DNA of 64,000 nt from Rhizobium sp. CCGE531 (GCF_003627795.1 NZ_CP032688.1:62001-126000), one strand, 5' to 3'. Positions 52,390 to 61,512 are shown, counted from the stretch's first letter. The notes: generated from the letters alone by a model not told the origin. A program made the numbers and translations.

Positions 52390-53543
52390 CCAGAGCTTGA
52401 TGAGGACGACTCACGCGATTCCATTTTCCGGCAAATCATGATTCAAGATGGCGAAAGGAGATTTCGCCATGGGAACAGCGCTGACCATTCGTGGAGATTA
52501 TACGGCTGATGATCTGCGTCGGCTGGCAAGGCAGAGCCGTGACGCGGATTGGTCGCGCCGATTGTTGGCCTTGTCGATCATTTACGAGGGTGGTTCGCGC
52601 AGCCAGGCAGCATCGATGGGTGGGGTCGGTTTGCAAATTGTCCGTGACTGGGTCGAGCGTTTCAATCTGCATGGTCCAGATGGCCTGAAAACGGGAAAGG
52701 CGAAGGGACGTGAGCCCTTGTTGAACGATCAGCAGCGGAAGGCGCTGGTCGAGGCGGTTGAGAACGGTCCCGTTCCCTATCTCGATGGCGTCGTGCGCTG
52801 GCGGCTGGTCGATCTGGCGCAATGGCTTTGGCAGGAGCATCGTATCTCCATCAGCCGCCAGACGCTTGGGCGCGAATTGAATGCCCTGGGCTATCGCAAA
52901 CTCACTGCCCGACCGAAGCATCATGCGCAGGACCCGCATGCGATTGAGGAATTTAAAAAAACTTTCCCGCCGCAGTGGGAGAAATCGCCGCCGGGGCCGC
53001 TAAAGGCAAGCGAATAGAAATCTGGTTCCAGGACGAGGCCCGCATCGGCCAGAAGAATAAGATCGCCAGGCGATGGGCCAAACGAGGGACACGGCCCTCG
53101 GCTCCGCATGATCAGCGAACGAGATCCGCTTATATCTTCGGCGCGATCTGCCCGAAATTTGGCAAGGCCGCCGCCCTCGTCATGCCATGGTGCGATACCC
53201 ATGCCATGAACCAGCATTTGATCGAGATATCCGGCCATGTTGCCAATGACGCCCACGCCATCCTCGTCATGGATCAGGCGGGTTGGCATTTATCGAACAA
53301 TCTCATGGTGCCCGAAAACATCACCATTCTACCGCTGCCAGCGAAGTCACCCGAACTCAATCCGGTCGAAAATCTCTGGCAGTTCATGCGCGAAAACTGG
53401 CTCTCTAACCGTGTGTACACATCCTACGAAGACATCGTCGATCACTGCTGCGATGCCTGGCGCAAGCTTCAACGTCAGCCTTGGCGCATCATGTCGATCG
53501 GGCGCAGAAAATGGGCCAATGAGTTCTAGTCATCAAGCCTTGG
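52390..53543 (+). mobile_element. IS630-family insertion sequence, apparently intact
   Basis: About 1.15 kb. The left end CCAGAGCTTGATGA and the reverse complement of the right end CCAAGGCTTGATGA are imperfect inverted repeats, with matching ACTCA and CCATTTTC further in. TA dinucleotides flank it (52388-52389 and 53544-53545), the target preferred by IS630/Tc1 elements. It carries the two overlapping transposase frames. On its right it abuts the end of a broken amidase relic. Confidence 0.8.
52448..53529 (+). CDS. IS630-family transposase made by -1 frameshifting
   Basis: Frame 1 (52448-53017) has the helix-turn-helix half (LRRLARQSRDADWSRRLLAL, SRQTLGRELNALGYRKL). Frame 2, open to 53529, has the DDE half: IEIWFQDEARIGQKNK, AILVMDQAGWHLS and LPAKSPELNPVENLWQFMREN. 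At 52955-52961 seven A residues occur (TTTAAAAAAAC); slipping back one base after the second AAA codon joins the frames as EFKK-NFPAAVGEIAAG. This gives a product of about 360 residues, normal for the family. All catalytic acids are present, so it may still be active. Confidence 0.85.
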
Positions 53544-53545
53544 TA

Positions 53546-53665
53546 TTAGCTACTCGAAGAAGAAGTTCTTCATCGAACCGCGGCCCTAGGATGCGCAGTG
53601 CCGCAGGTATCCCACCCCCGAGCATATCCAGGCGCGTGACACGCGGACCCAAGCGAGATGCGGTT
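53546..53665 (-). pseudogene. C-terminal fragment of an amidase, cut by the IS630 element
   Basis: Read on the reverse strand from about 53660, the sequence gives LGGGIPAALRILGPRFDEEL and LLRVAN, the typical final motif of amidase-signature enzymes, and then runs into the right end of the IS630 element. It lies just downstream of the intact amidase gene and is not part of its frame. It appears to be the tail of a second amidase whose body was lost. Confidence 0.5.
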
Positions 53666-53713
53666 GATCTGCTGAAAAGCCTGACGCAAACGTGTCTGAG
53701 CGTCGCCCGCATC

Positions 53714-55120
53714 TCACGATCCTAACGTCGGCAACGGAATGCTGAAGTGGCCGCTGCGCTCGATTGCATGGGCCATTCGGAAAATGGTCGACTCGTCGAA
53801 ATATCGGCCAACCAACTGAAGTCCGATCGGTAATCCCTCCGAATGCATCCCGCAGGGCATCGTCAAGGCTGGATGGCCAGTCATATTGAAGAAGGTCGTA
53901 TACCGCGTGATCGCGTTGCCGATGGCCTCATCCACGCCATTCCTGCTCACTTTCACCGTTCCCACTTTCTGAGCGATCTCGGGCGTGGCGGGAGTTAGGA
54001 TCAGATCGACGTCGTCGAAAAGCTTGTTGGTTTCCTGTCGATAGACTTCGACAAACCGCTTCGCCTTGACATAGTGTTCCGCAAGAATGCACTGACCGAG
54101 CGCGAGACCTGCCCGGAAATCAGCTCCGTAAAGGTCGCCTCGATCCTGCACGTAGGCCGAATGCGCGCTGAGCGCCTCAGGCATCTGAACTGTCAAGGAG
54201 ACTGTCCGACTATGTTCCATATCAGGGAACGTTACGGGCACCAGGATCGCTCCCGCCGCCACCAAGAACTCCTTCACCCTCTCGAGCTCAGTGAGGATTT
54301 CGTCGTCGGCCCGATCGTAATAAAAGTTACGAGGAATACCGACGCGCAACCCCGAAACGCTTTGTCCGAGAGCAGAGCTGTAGTTTTCAACGGGTCGGTT
54401 CACAGACGCAGAGTCCGATGAGTCGTACCCCGCGACGATGCTGAGAAGTTCCGCGCTGTCCGCTATGGTTCGCGTCATGAGCCCTACATGATCGAGCGTC
54501 CAGCAATAGGGAACGACACCGGAGGTTGGAACGCGCCCGATTGTTGGCTTGAGGCCAACAAGGCCGTTCAGCGCCGCGGGTGCGCGGACGGAGCCGCCTG
54601 TATCAGTACCTAGTGCCGCCGGCACAAGTCCAAACGCCACGGCCGCGGCCGACCCACTAGACGATCCGCCTGCAAGGCGACTGGTATCGTAGGCATTCAC
54701 GCAGGTGCCATAGACCTCATTTTCGCCTGTCGCGCCGTATGCGAATTCATGGAGGTTGGTTTTGCCAAGGCTGACGGCCCGAGATGCTCGAAGCTTGGCA
54801 ACGGCAAAGGAGTCGGACTTGGCGATCCGATCGTGAAAGACCCTCGATCCAGCTGTTGTCAGAACGCCCTCAACATCGAACAAGTCCTTCGATGCATATG
54901 GTACACCAGCAAATGCGGAAGAATTCAGGTCGTCCTTGGTTAGCTTCGAGGCCTGCTCCTTGGCGTCCTCAAGTGTCGGCGTGATGAACGCCTTCGAAAC
55001 GCCGTTATAGAGATCGATCCGCTCTGCAAATATATCGACCAGCTCTGTGGGAGTGATCCGCCCGGAGACCATCAGTTGTCTCAGGCCTTTTACGTCATTG
55101 AATGCAATGTCATCAGTCAT
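53714..55120 (-). CDS. Amidase-signature hydrolase (AtzE/GatA-like)
   Basis: 468 residues. The Lys-cisSer-Ser triad is intact: Lys in PYASKDLFDVEG at about 74, Ser in RLAGGSSSGSAAAV at about 153 and Ser in GTDTGGSVRAPAAL at about 173. The end RYFDESTIFRMAHAIER is standard. It overlaps the small gene upstream by 8 bp, an arrangement seen for AtzE with AtzG and GatA with GatC. It probably hydrolyses an amide made by, or parallel to, the M24 hydrolase. Confidence 0.92.
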   Translation of the reverse strand: MTDDIAFNDVKGLRQLMVSGRITPTELVDIFAERIDLYNGVSKAFITPTLEDAKEQASKLTKDDLNSSAFAGVPYASKDLFDVEGVLTTAGSRVFHDRIAKSDSFAVAKLRASRAVSLGKTNLHEFAYGATGENEVYGTCVNAYDTSRLAGGSSSGSAAAVAFGLVPAALGTDTGGSVRAPAALNGLVGLKPTIGRVPTSGVVPYCWTLDHVGLMTRTIADSAELLSIVAGYDSSDSASVNRPVENYSSALGQSVSGLRVGIPRNFYYDRADDEILTELERVKEFLVAAGAILVPVTFPDMEHSRTVSLTVQMPEALSAHSAYVQDRGDLYGADFRAGLALGQCILAEHYVKAKRFVEVYRQETNKLFDDVDLILTPATPEIAQKVGTVKVSRNGVDEAIGNAITRYTTFFNMTGHPALTMPCGMHSEGLPIGLQLVGRYFDESTIFRMAHAIERSGHFSIPLPTLGS

Positions 55121-55328
55121 TAGGTTTCGCGCCTTGGACGCCCATAGCGGGAGGAATAGTACCGAGATCGATTTTCCGTAGCTGCTCGAGTTCGTTCAGC
55201 AGGTCTTGAAACCCGGTGATAATCCCCAGCTGCGGATCCACAAGCTCGCTGATTTCCGCATCTGACCAGGTGTGTGACGCCATCTGCGTACAAATCCCGA
55301 TCAACGTATCTTTTTGAAGTTTCTGCAT
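55113..55328 (-). CDS. Small AtzG/GatC-like amidase partner
   Basis: 71 residues, helical, acidic: LVDPQLGIITGFQDLLNELEQLRKIDLGTIPPA. The size, the position directly before an amidase-signature gene with an 8-bp overlap, and the pattern of a helical hairpin followed by a proline-containing tail agree with AtzG- or GatC-type subunits that wrap around the amidase. Sequence similarity is weak, so the call leans on context. Confidence 0.65.
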   Translation of the reverse strand: MQKLQKDTLIGICTQMASHTWSDAEISELVDPQLGIITGFQDLLNELEQLRKIDLGTIPPAMGVQGAKPND

Positions 55329-55390
55329 CTGGTCCTCGCATAGTGAACGCGAGCGTGCGGGCCGTTGGTCGCAGCCGCACGCTCGGCTGC

Positions 55391-56548
55391 TTAGCGGATG
55401 ATTAGTGTTTCGGGAGTCTTGTTGGTGAGGATCTCACCGCCGTTCTCCGTGACCATGACTGTATTCGAGATGAAGTAGTCGGCGACTTTTGTGTTCGTGA
55501 ACCAAGAATGAGCATGGACGACCATGCCAACCTCGATCTTCCGCGTAGATTTCGGGAACAAGCTCGTAACCATCGAACCACCAGTCCAGCTTGGCGGGAA
55601 GCCGATGCCGACGAGGTAGCCGCAATGATGGCGATGATAGTCGACCAGGCCCGCGCTTGCTGCCACTTCGTGCCATGCGTCGTATGCGTCGCCTGCCTTG
55701 GCGCCGGGCTTGAGGGCTTCGCAGATTGCTTTCATCCCACGAATCGCGAGCTCTGCGGACTCATCGACACCCTTGGGTGCGCTGCCAACGTATACCAAAC
55801 GCCCCATGGGCGACTGGTACTTGCGGTAAGCCGCACAAGTCTCAAGAAATACCGCATCGCCGTTGCGGAAAATGTCGCCTCGCCAAGTCGTGTGCTCTTC
55901 GCCGAGGCGGCTCGTAGGACGGATGAACGGGCCGAAACCCGGGTACTCGCTTCCCTCAAGAATCATCTTGCTGTGATACGCCGCTGCGACTTCATAGTCC
56001 GAAGCGCCGTCACGCACCGCGTCGACCGCCGCCAGCGTACCCATGTCCACGGCGTGCGCGGCCTTTCGGGTGTACTCCATTTCCAAGGGCGATTTGATCA
56101 GGCGAATGTCGTCCAGGACACCAGACGCGTCGATCCACTCGACGCCCGTCTGATCGTTTTGGATGCGCTCCGCATGTCGCGCCGTCAGGAATAGACTACG
56201 CTTCTCAATACCAACGCGCTTGCCCGCCAGGCCGAGGTCTTTCATCGCCTGATGCACATAGTCCGAAAGCTCTTCGTGATCCTTGTGGCCGTAGAACTTC
56301 GCATTCGTGACCTGGTTTTCGACGGTAATCCGCTCCATCGCACGGCAGCTAAGCGCCATCTCGCCATCGCGATTCAGGACGAGCACATGGGCAGCGAAGA
56401 AGCCCCAGTGGTCCAACCCGGTTAGGTAGTAGATGTTCTCAGGGACGGCGATGACGATGCCGTCGAGGTTATTGTCCGCGAGAGCGACGCGCGCTCTCGC
56501 TATGCGACGATCGAGCTCGTCTTTCGGGAACGCCGTTTCATAAGCCAT
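55391..56548 (-). CDS. M24-family hydrolase, ectoine hydrolase (EutD/DoeA)-like
   Basis: 385 residues. The N-terminal part has NIYYLTGLDHWGFFAAHVLV and the C-terminal domain has DDIRLIKSPLEMEYTRKAAH, PGFGPFIRPTSRLGEEHTTW, HRHHCGYLVGIGFPPSWTGG and VGMVVHAHSWF. Most metal ligands of true aminopeptidases are replaced (GDAVFLETCAAYRKYQSPMGRL). The GIGFPPSW motif and neighbouring Ehu-type importer are typical of ectoine hydrolases. The first M24 protein (35144) is a distant relative. It is the third gene outward from a divergent region shared with ehuB. Confidence 0.82.
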   Translation of the reverse strand: MAYETAFPKDELDRRIARARVALADNNLDGIVIAVPENIYYLTGLDHWGFFAAHVLVLNRDGEMALSCRAMERITVENQVTNAKFYGHKDHEELSDYVHQAMKDLGLAGKRVGIEKRSLFLTARHAERIQNDQTGVEWIDASGVLDDIRLIKSPLEMEYTRKAAHAVDMGTLAAVDAVRDGASDYEVAAAYHSKMILEGSEYPGFGPFIRPTSRLGEEHTTWRGDIFRNGDAVFLETCAAYRKYQSPMGRLVYVGSAPKGVDESAELAIRGMKAICEALKPGAKAGDAYDAWHEVAASAGLVDYHRHHCGYLVGIGFPPSWTGGSMVTSLFPKSTRKIEVGMVVHAHSWFTNTKVADYFISNTVMVTENGGEILTNKTPETLIIR

Positions 56549-56578
56549 GGGAACCTCTCAGGTGTTGGCGCTGCAAAT

Positions 56579-56716
56579 AGGTATACCTTTTCGTAGCCGA
56601 GGTTTGGGCGATGCGCAATATCCATTTTGAATTCTGCTTATTTCACAGGCTTTTTGCCCAATCATACGACAGTGTAAACTTTTTCTTGCGTCCAAACCAC
56701 ATTGAGTGGTACACCA
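56579..56716. promoter_or_regulatory. Divergent region with GntR-type palindromes
   Basis: AGGTATACCT at 56579-56588 is a perfect 10-bp palindrome 30 bases before the M24 start. TGGTACACCA at 56707-56716 is a close relative 40 bases before ehuB. Both fit the operator style of FCD-type GntR regulators; the candidate regulator is at 60672-61415. Confidence 0.5.
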
Positions 56717-56756
56717 ATATTGCAATTTTGCACGAAGCCCAAATAAGGGGGAACTC

Positions 56757-57605
56757 ATGAAAATGAACAAAATCTTCGCTGCAGTCGCCGCAGCCGCCGC
56801 AACCGTGCTTGTAGGAACCGCTTCCGCTCACGCGGACGCGCTCACCGATAGTGCCAAAGCCGGAAAGCCGATCCGTATTGGGTTCGCGCACGAGATCCCG
56901 TGGGCATATCCGGGCGACAAGAACGAGCCGTTGGGATTTGCAAATGCGCTGGCGCTGGGTGTCTTGAAATCAATGGGCTACACGAACATCGAACCCGTCG
57001 TGACAGATTGGGGCGGCTTGATCCCCGGTCTTCAGGCTGGTCGTTTCGACATCATCACTGGCGGTATGTACATCACTGGCGCCCGCTGCAAGAACGTCAG
57101 CTTTGCAGAACCGATGGGCAAGTTCGGCGATTCCTTCATCGTCAAGAAGGGCAACCCCAAGGGCGTGACCAATTACCAGGACATCAAACAGAAAGATGCC
57201 ACCATGGTGACGGTAGCCGGCTTTGTGAATGCCGACGCCGCGATGAAGGAAGGCGTTTCTGAAAGCAAGATCATGCAGGTGCCCAGCCTGACCGAAGTCC
57301 TGGCCGCGGTGAAGGCTGGCCGTGCCGACGCTGGAGCTGGCAACGACTTTGCAATGAAGGATCTCGCGAAGAGCTCGGGGGGCGAGGTCGAGGTCACGGA
57401 TCCAGCGGCACTTCCGGAATCCACGTTCAACTGGGTCGCGATTGCGTTCAAGAAGGACGACAAGGATTTCCTGAAGGCCTACAACGAAGCGCAAGCCAAA
57501 TACCTAGGCACCCCAGAGATGCTCGAATCTGTAGGCAAGTTCGAATACACGAAGGCTCAGCTGCCTGGCGATGCAAAGACCGACTGGATTTGCGCGAACA
57601 GATAA
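56757..57605 (+). CDS. ehuB: Ectoine-type ABC importer, periplasmic binding protein
   Basis: 282 residues from ATG 56757 behind AAGGGGGAAC. The signal peptide covers about 1-27 (ending ASAHA). The mature protein reads RIGFAHEIPWAYPGD, DWGGLIPGLQAGRFDIITGGMYIT, RCKNVSFAEPMGKFGDSFIVKKGNPKG and LAAVKAGRADAGAGNDFAMKDL, paralleling EhuB of Sinorhizobium. EhuB binds ectoine and hydroxyectoine; the exact ligand here could be another cyclic or polar amino acid, because the rest of the ectoine pathway is incomplete. Confidence 0.85.
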   Translation: MKMNKIFAAVAAAAATVLVGTASAHADALTDSAKAGKPIRIGFAHEIPWAYPGDKNEPLGFANALALGVLKSMGYTNIEPVVTDWGGLIPGLQAGRFDIITGGMYITGARCKNVSFAEPMGKFGDSFIVKKGNPKGVTNYQDIKQKDATMVTVAGFVNADAAMKEGVSESKIMQVPSLTEVLAAVKAGRADAGAGNDFAMKDLAKSSGGEVEVTDPAALPESTFNWVAIAFKKDDKDFLKAYNEAQAKYLGTPEMLESVGKFEYTKAQLPGDAKTDWICANR

Positions 57606-57619
57606 ACCTCCCAAGGTTA

Positions 57620-57648
57620 GGGCGGGCTGCTATATCTGCGGCTCGCCC
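57620..57648 (+). other. Hairpin between ehuB and ehuC
   Basis: GGGCGGGC (57620-57627) pairs with GCTCGCCC (57641-57648), eight pairs including one G-T, around 13 bases. It fits a stabiliser of the ehuB message. Confidence 0.45.
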
Positions 57649-57669
57649 GGATCTTCGAAGTGAGCATCA

Positions 57670-58335
57670 ATGACCTACATCTCATTCCTCTCTGACTACG
57701 GCAGCCGTTTCCTCGATGGCACTCTTGTCACTGCGGAACAGTTCATCTGTTCCCTGGCGCTGGCAACTGTGCTCGCACATGGCTTCGGTCTTATGCTCTT
57801 TTCCCGCAATATGGCCGTCAAGACGGTGGCGGTGATTTACGTCGAATTCTTCCGTGGGACCTCACTCCTCGTCCAGCTATTCTGGCTTTTCTACGTGTTG
57901 CCTCTGTTCGGTGTCACCCTTGACCCATTTCTCACGGGGTTCCTTGCAGTTGGCCTCAACATTGGTGCCTATGGGGCACAGCTAGTACAGGGCGCGATCA
58001 AGTCCGTCCCGCGCGGTCAGTGGGAAGCAGCGTACGCTCTCTCCATGAGCGTCTCCAAAAGAATGCGACGGATCATTATCCCGCAGGCGGTCGTGATAAT
58101 GCTTCCTGCCTGGGGAAACCTGGTAATTGAACTGTTGAAGAGCACAGCCCTCGTTGCCCTGATTGCCGTGCCCGATTTGATGTTCGAGGCGAAACAGATG
58201 AACAGTTCCACTTACCTCTCCACGTGGACCTTTGGTACGGCCCTGATCATCTACTACGTGTTCGCCCGGTTCTTCGTCACGCCGACCATGCGATCCCTCG
58301 AACGCTTTATGGCGCGGCGGATGGGGAGAGCTTAA
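57670..58335 (+). CDS. ehuC: Ectoine-type ABC importer permease C
   Basis: 221 residues of the HisM/GlnP-type permease family. EFFRGTSLLVQLFWLFYVLP is the usual family motif, LNIGAYGAQLVQGAIKSVPRGQWEAAYAL the coupling region, and RRIIIPQAVVIMLPAWGNLVI follows. It has about five membrane segments. ATG 57670 is 12 bases after GAAGTGAG. It abuts ehuD. Confidence 0.88.
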   Translation: MTYISFLSDYGSRFLDGTLVTAEQFICSLALATVLAHGFGLMLFSRNMAVKTVAVIYVEFFRGTSLLVQLFWLFYVLPLFGVTLDPFLTGFLAVGLNIGAYGAQLVQGAIKSVPRGQWEAAYALSMSVSKRMRRIIIPQAVVIMLPAWGNLVIELLKSTALVALIAVPDLMFEAKQMNSSTYLSTWTFGTALIIYYVFARFFVTPTMRSLERFMARRMGRA

Positions 58336-59001
58336 ATGCAGTGGGATTGGCAATTCACAGCAGAAATTCTTCCCCGCATGCTTTGGGCGACCCTGAACAC
58401 GCTCATGGCAGCCGGCATCGGCTACGCGATCGCTGCGGTACTTGGACTGGTTTTCGCAATCGCACAACGCACTCGCTTTCGCGTGCTGACTGTGACCGTG
58501 CGCGAGGTGGTAGAGTTTCTGCGTTCTACACCGCTCGTGCTCCAGATTTTCTTCGTCTACTATGTGGGACCTGAATACGGAGTATCGCTAAGCCCCTGGG
58601 TTGCTGGGATGATTGCAATCGGGCTCCATTACGCGGCTTATCTTTCGGAAGTATACCGCGGCGGAATAGAATCCGTGTCGAAGGGGCAATGGGAGGCTTG
58701 CACTGCCATCAACTTGACCACCGTACAGACGTATCGCCGGATCATATTGCCGCAAGCGCTACCGCCTTCAGTGGCCGGGATGGGCAACTATCTCATAAGC
58801 ATTTTCAAAGACACACCAATGCTTTCGGTGATCGGTGTAGCGGAGCTTATGCAGGCAGCGAATGCTATCGGTGGTCAAAACTACCGCTACCTTGAACCCT
58901 ACACGATCGTCGGCCTTGTTTTCCTCATCATCTCGCTGTTTTCCGCCGGGCTCATCCGTGGATTCGAGAGTTGGGTGCGCCGCAAGCTAGGAATGTACTG
59001 A
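58336..59001 (+). CDS. ehuD: Ectoine-type ABC importer permease D
   Basis: 221 residues of the same polar-amino-acid permease family: EVVEFLRSTPLVLQIFFVYY, LHYAAYLSEVYRGGIESVSKGQWEA, RRIILPQALPPSVAGMGNYLIS. The start follows the ehuC stop directly. The last base of its stop is the first base of ehuA, so translation is coupled. It pairs with EhuC to form the channel. Confidence 0.9.
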   Translation: MQWDWQFTAEILPRMLWATLNTLMAAGIGYAIAAVLGLVFAIAQRTRFRVLTVTVREVVEFLRSTPLVLQIFFVYYVGPEYGVSLSPWVAGMIAIGLHYAAYLSEVYRGGIESVSKGQWEACTAINLTTVQTYRRIILPQALPPSVAGMGNYLISIFKDTPMLSVIGVAELMQAANAIGGQNYRYLEPYTIVGLVFLIISLFSAGLIRGFESWVRRKLGMY

Positions 59002-59816
59002 TGCAAGACCTTTCGTCATTTCCCCTCGAGCTCACAGGCCCCGACGTCCCGATGGTTCGTTTCATGAACGTTCGGAAGACATACGGTGACTTTGTCGTTC
59101 TCGACAATCTCAACCTTGACATCACTTCCGGCGAGATGGTGACGGTCATTGGGCCATCGGGCTCTGGCAAGACAACCGTCCTCCGCATGTTGATGACACT
59201 CGAAACCATCAACGGTGGGGTCATCTACGTCGACGGCAAACCGCTAACCCACATGCCCAAGAACGGCGTGCTCGTTCCAGCTGACTCAAAGTATCTCCGG
59301 AAGGCACGCTCATCTATCGGCATGTGCTTTCAGCACTTCAACCTTTTCCCTCATATGACGGCCGTCGAGAACTGCATGGAAGGACCTGTTCAGGTTCTCG
59401 GCATCTCGAAACGAGAAGCGAAGGAACGGGCCGAGGAGCTTCTTTCGATGGTCGGCATGATCGAAAAAAAAGACCAGCATCCTGCGCGCTTGTCCGGCGG
59501 CCAACAACAACGTGTAGCCATCGCACGTGCCTTGGCGATGAGACCCAAGATTATGCTGTTCGATGAAGTCACCTCGGCGCTTGATCCGGAAGTCATTGGT
59601 GAAGTCACGAACGTGATCAAAGACCTCGTCACCAAACACAATCTGACGATGCTCATGGTCACCCATCAGATGGGGTTCGCGCGAGACATATCCGACCGGG
59701 TTTGCTTCTTCTTCGGTGGAAAGATCGAGGAACAGAATACTCCGGAGGAGCTGTTCACGAACCCTCAGAACAAGAGGACTCAGCAGTTCTTGAGCGCCGT
59801 CAAAGCAGCGGATTGA
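59001..59816 (+). CDS. ehuA: Ectoine-type ABC importer ATP-binding protein
   Basis: 271 residues from ATG 59001, not the longer frame at 58971 that lies inside ehuD. Walker A is GPSGSGKTTVLRMLM, Q-loop CFQHFNLFPHMT, signature LSGGQQQRVAIARALA, Walker B IMLFDEVTSALD and switch VTHQMGFARDISDRV. An insert after the Walker A region (THMPKNGVLVPADSKYLRK) is typical of EhuA-type proteins, in which the helix before the Q-loop is longer than in HisP. Confidence 0.93.
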   Translation: MQDLSSFPLELTGPDVPMVRFMNVRKTYGDFVVLDNLNLDITSGEMVTVIGPSGSGKTTVLRMLMTLETINGGVIYVDGKPLTHMPKNGVLVPADSKYLRKARSSIGMCFQHFNLFPHMTAVENCMEGPVQVLGISKREAKERAEELLSMVGMIEKKDQHPARLSGGQQQRVAIARALAMRPKIMLFDEVTSALDPEVIGEVTNVIKDLVTKHNLTMLMVTHQMGFARDISDRVCFFFGGKIEEQNTPEELFTNPQNKRTQQFLSAVKAAD

Positions 59817-59824
59817 TTGTAGAG

Positions 59825-60628
59825 ATGAAAGTCGGGATCGCTGGAATTGGTGCGGTCGGCGCCGCTGTTGCACGGGCACTTGACCGGGGTGAAATACCGG
59901 GTTGCGAGCTGGCCGCGGTCACAGCGCGTGACAACAATCGCGCTGCGCAATTTGTATCAACGCTTGCACGTAGCGTGCCGCACAGAGGTCTCGATGAACT
60001 CGCCTTCGAGTGTGACATAGTCCTCGAAGCGCTCCCCCCAGCAATGTTCGAGGCTGTGGCACGTCCGGCTCTTGAAGCAGGCAAGACTTTGATCGCAATG
60101 TCTGCCAGCCAGCTTCTGGGGAGAACGGACCTCTTCGAACTGGCTAAGAGAACTGGGGGGCGAGTTATCGTCCCCTCGGGCGCCATGCTAGGATTGGATG
60201 CCTTGAAGGCAGCGGCCGTCGGCAATCTCCGGGCGGTCAGCATCGTCACCCGCAAGCCGCCAGCCAGTCTGCATGGCGCGCCGTACATTGCTCGGCAAGG
60301 CATCAATCTGGCAAGTTTAAAGGAGCCCATCTGTATTCTCAAGGGATCTGTGACCGAGGTAGCGAGAGAGTTCCCAGCTAACGTGAATGTCGCCGCAGCC
60401 GTTAGCCTTGCAGGAATAGGACCGGACCGCACTTTGATGGAGATTTGGGCGGACCCCAGTCTCTCGGTCAATTCGCATGCTGTCAGCGTCCAATCAGACA
60501 GTTCCGATTTCACGGTGTCTATCCAAAACCGGCCGAGCGATGAGAACCCCGCCACCGGACGGATTACATCCCAAAGCGTGATTGCATATCTTCGCCAGTT
60601 GAACGCTGTGATCCGGATCGGAACATGA
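59825..60628 (+). CDS. L-aspartate dehydrogenase-like
   Basis: 267 residues from ATG 59825, nine bases after the ehuA stop; AGAG is the only upstream site. The N-terminal Rossmann motif is VGIAGIGAVGAAVARALDRG, followed by EALPPAMFEAVARPALEAGKTLIAMS and VIVPSGAMLGLDALKAAAVGN. The C-terminal catalytic domain has REFPANVNVAAAVSLAGIGPDRT, the typical motif of NadX-type aspartate dehydrogenases. It interconverts aspartate with iminosuccinate/oxaloacetate. In the operon it would use a dicarboxylic amino acid formed from the imported compound. Confidence 0.88.
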   Translation: MKVGIAGIGAVGAAVARALDRGEIPGCELAAVTARDNNRAAQFVSTLARSVPHRGLDELAFECDIVLEALPPAMFEAVARPALEAGKTLIAMSASQLLGRTDLFELAKRTGGRVIVPSGAMLGLDALKAAAVGNLRAVSIVTRKPPASLHGAPYIARQGINLASLKEPICILKGSVTEVAREFPANVNVAAAVSLAGIGPDRTLMEIWADPSLSVNSHAVSVQSDSSDFTVSIQNRPSDENPATGRITSQSVIAYLRQLNAVIRIGT

Positions 60629-60671
60629 TGGTAGTGTCGGCCTTTCAAACCTTTAGGAGGGTAGCTCCAAG

Positions 60672-61415
60672 ATGACTACCGCGAATGTGTCCACTTCACC
60701 CATGCCGCAAGCCGACGGGGGCGTTTTTGATGAGGAAGCGCATGGCGCGGGCAAACTCAACAAACAGGATATTTATCTTGAGTTGCGTCGTCGGATTTGT
60801 CTGCTCGACTATCAACCAGGAAGCCGCCTCAACGAGCGAGAACTCGCGTCTGAGTTTGGCGTAAGCCGTACACCACTGCGAACCGCCCTCCAACGGCTTG
60901 AATACGACGGCCTGATTATTAGTCAGCACGGGAACGGCACCGCAGTGACCTCCATCGATCTTACATCGATGCGCGACATCTATATCGTCCGCATGCGACT
61001 GATGGATGCAATGGCCGAGTCGACTCCCAATCCGGTCACTGACGATATCCTGGATAGTGTTCAAGATCTGGACCGCGAATGTCGAAACCTGTCGGGCACG
61101 AAGGACAAAAGGGCTTTTGCCGAGATAATCATGCGGCTCCACCAAATTCTGCATGGATTAAGTAGCAATGGTCCCCTTAGAGACTTCAACGATATCCTTT
61201 TTTTCCAGTCAGCTCGGTTCTGGTTCCTCTTGCTCGAAAAAATGGACTTCGAGCAGCAGGTTGAGGATCTTCTGGATGAGCTTCGCATGATCAGAAGAAG
61301 CCTGGAGCTTCGAGATGTGCGTTTGGTTGCCACAATCCACAAATCGCACCTGGCAATCGTTCTGTCGCGGCTTGATGCCATGGAGGCGAATCTATTGGTA
61401 GCAGAGCCAGCATAG
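60672..61415 (+). CDS. GntR-family regulator (FCD subfamily) of the ehu operon
   Basis: 247 residues; TTTAGGAGGG precedes the ATG. The winged helix reads LRRRICLLDYQPGSRLNERE and FGVSRTPLRTALQRLEYDG. The FCD part includes IMRLHQILHGLSSNGPLRDF. It is close to the regulator at 33518 over its full length (for example ICLLxYxPG and the NGxGTxVTxxD wing), suggesting two paralogues each running one M24-linked cluster. It lies inside the transport/catabolic operon, 43 bp after the aspartate dehydrogenase. Confidence 0.9.
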   Translation: MTTANVSTSPMPQADGGVFDEEAHGAGKLNKQDIYLELRRRICLLDYQPGSRLNERELASEFGVSRTPLRTALQRLEYDGLIISQHGNGTAVTSIDLTSMRDIYIVRMRLMDAMAESTPNPVTDDILDSVQDLDRECRNLSGTKDKRAFAEIIMRLHQILHGLSSNGPLRDFNDILFFQSARFWFLLLEKMDFEQQVEDLLDELRMIRRSLELRDVRLVATIHKSHLAIVLSRLDAMEANLLVAEPA

Positions 61416-61512
61416 TACCAACGCGGTGAAGTCGAAGTGGACCTGGGGTTCCTGACGTCAGAACATGTAATCACTAGTGGTCTGGTGCCGACTTGAATCA
61501 GGAGTAATTCCA

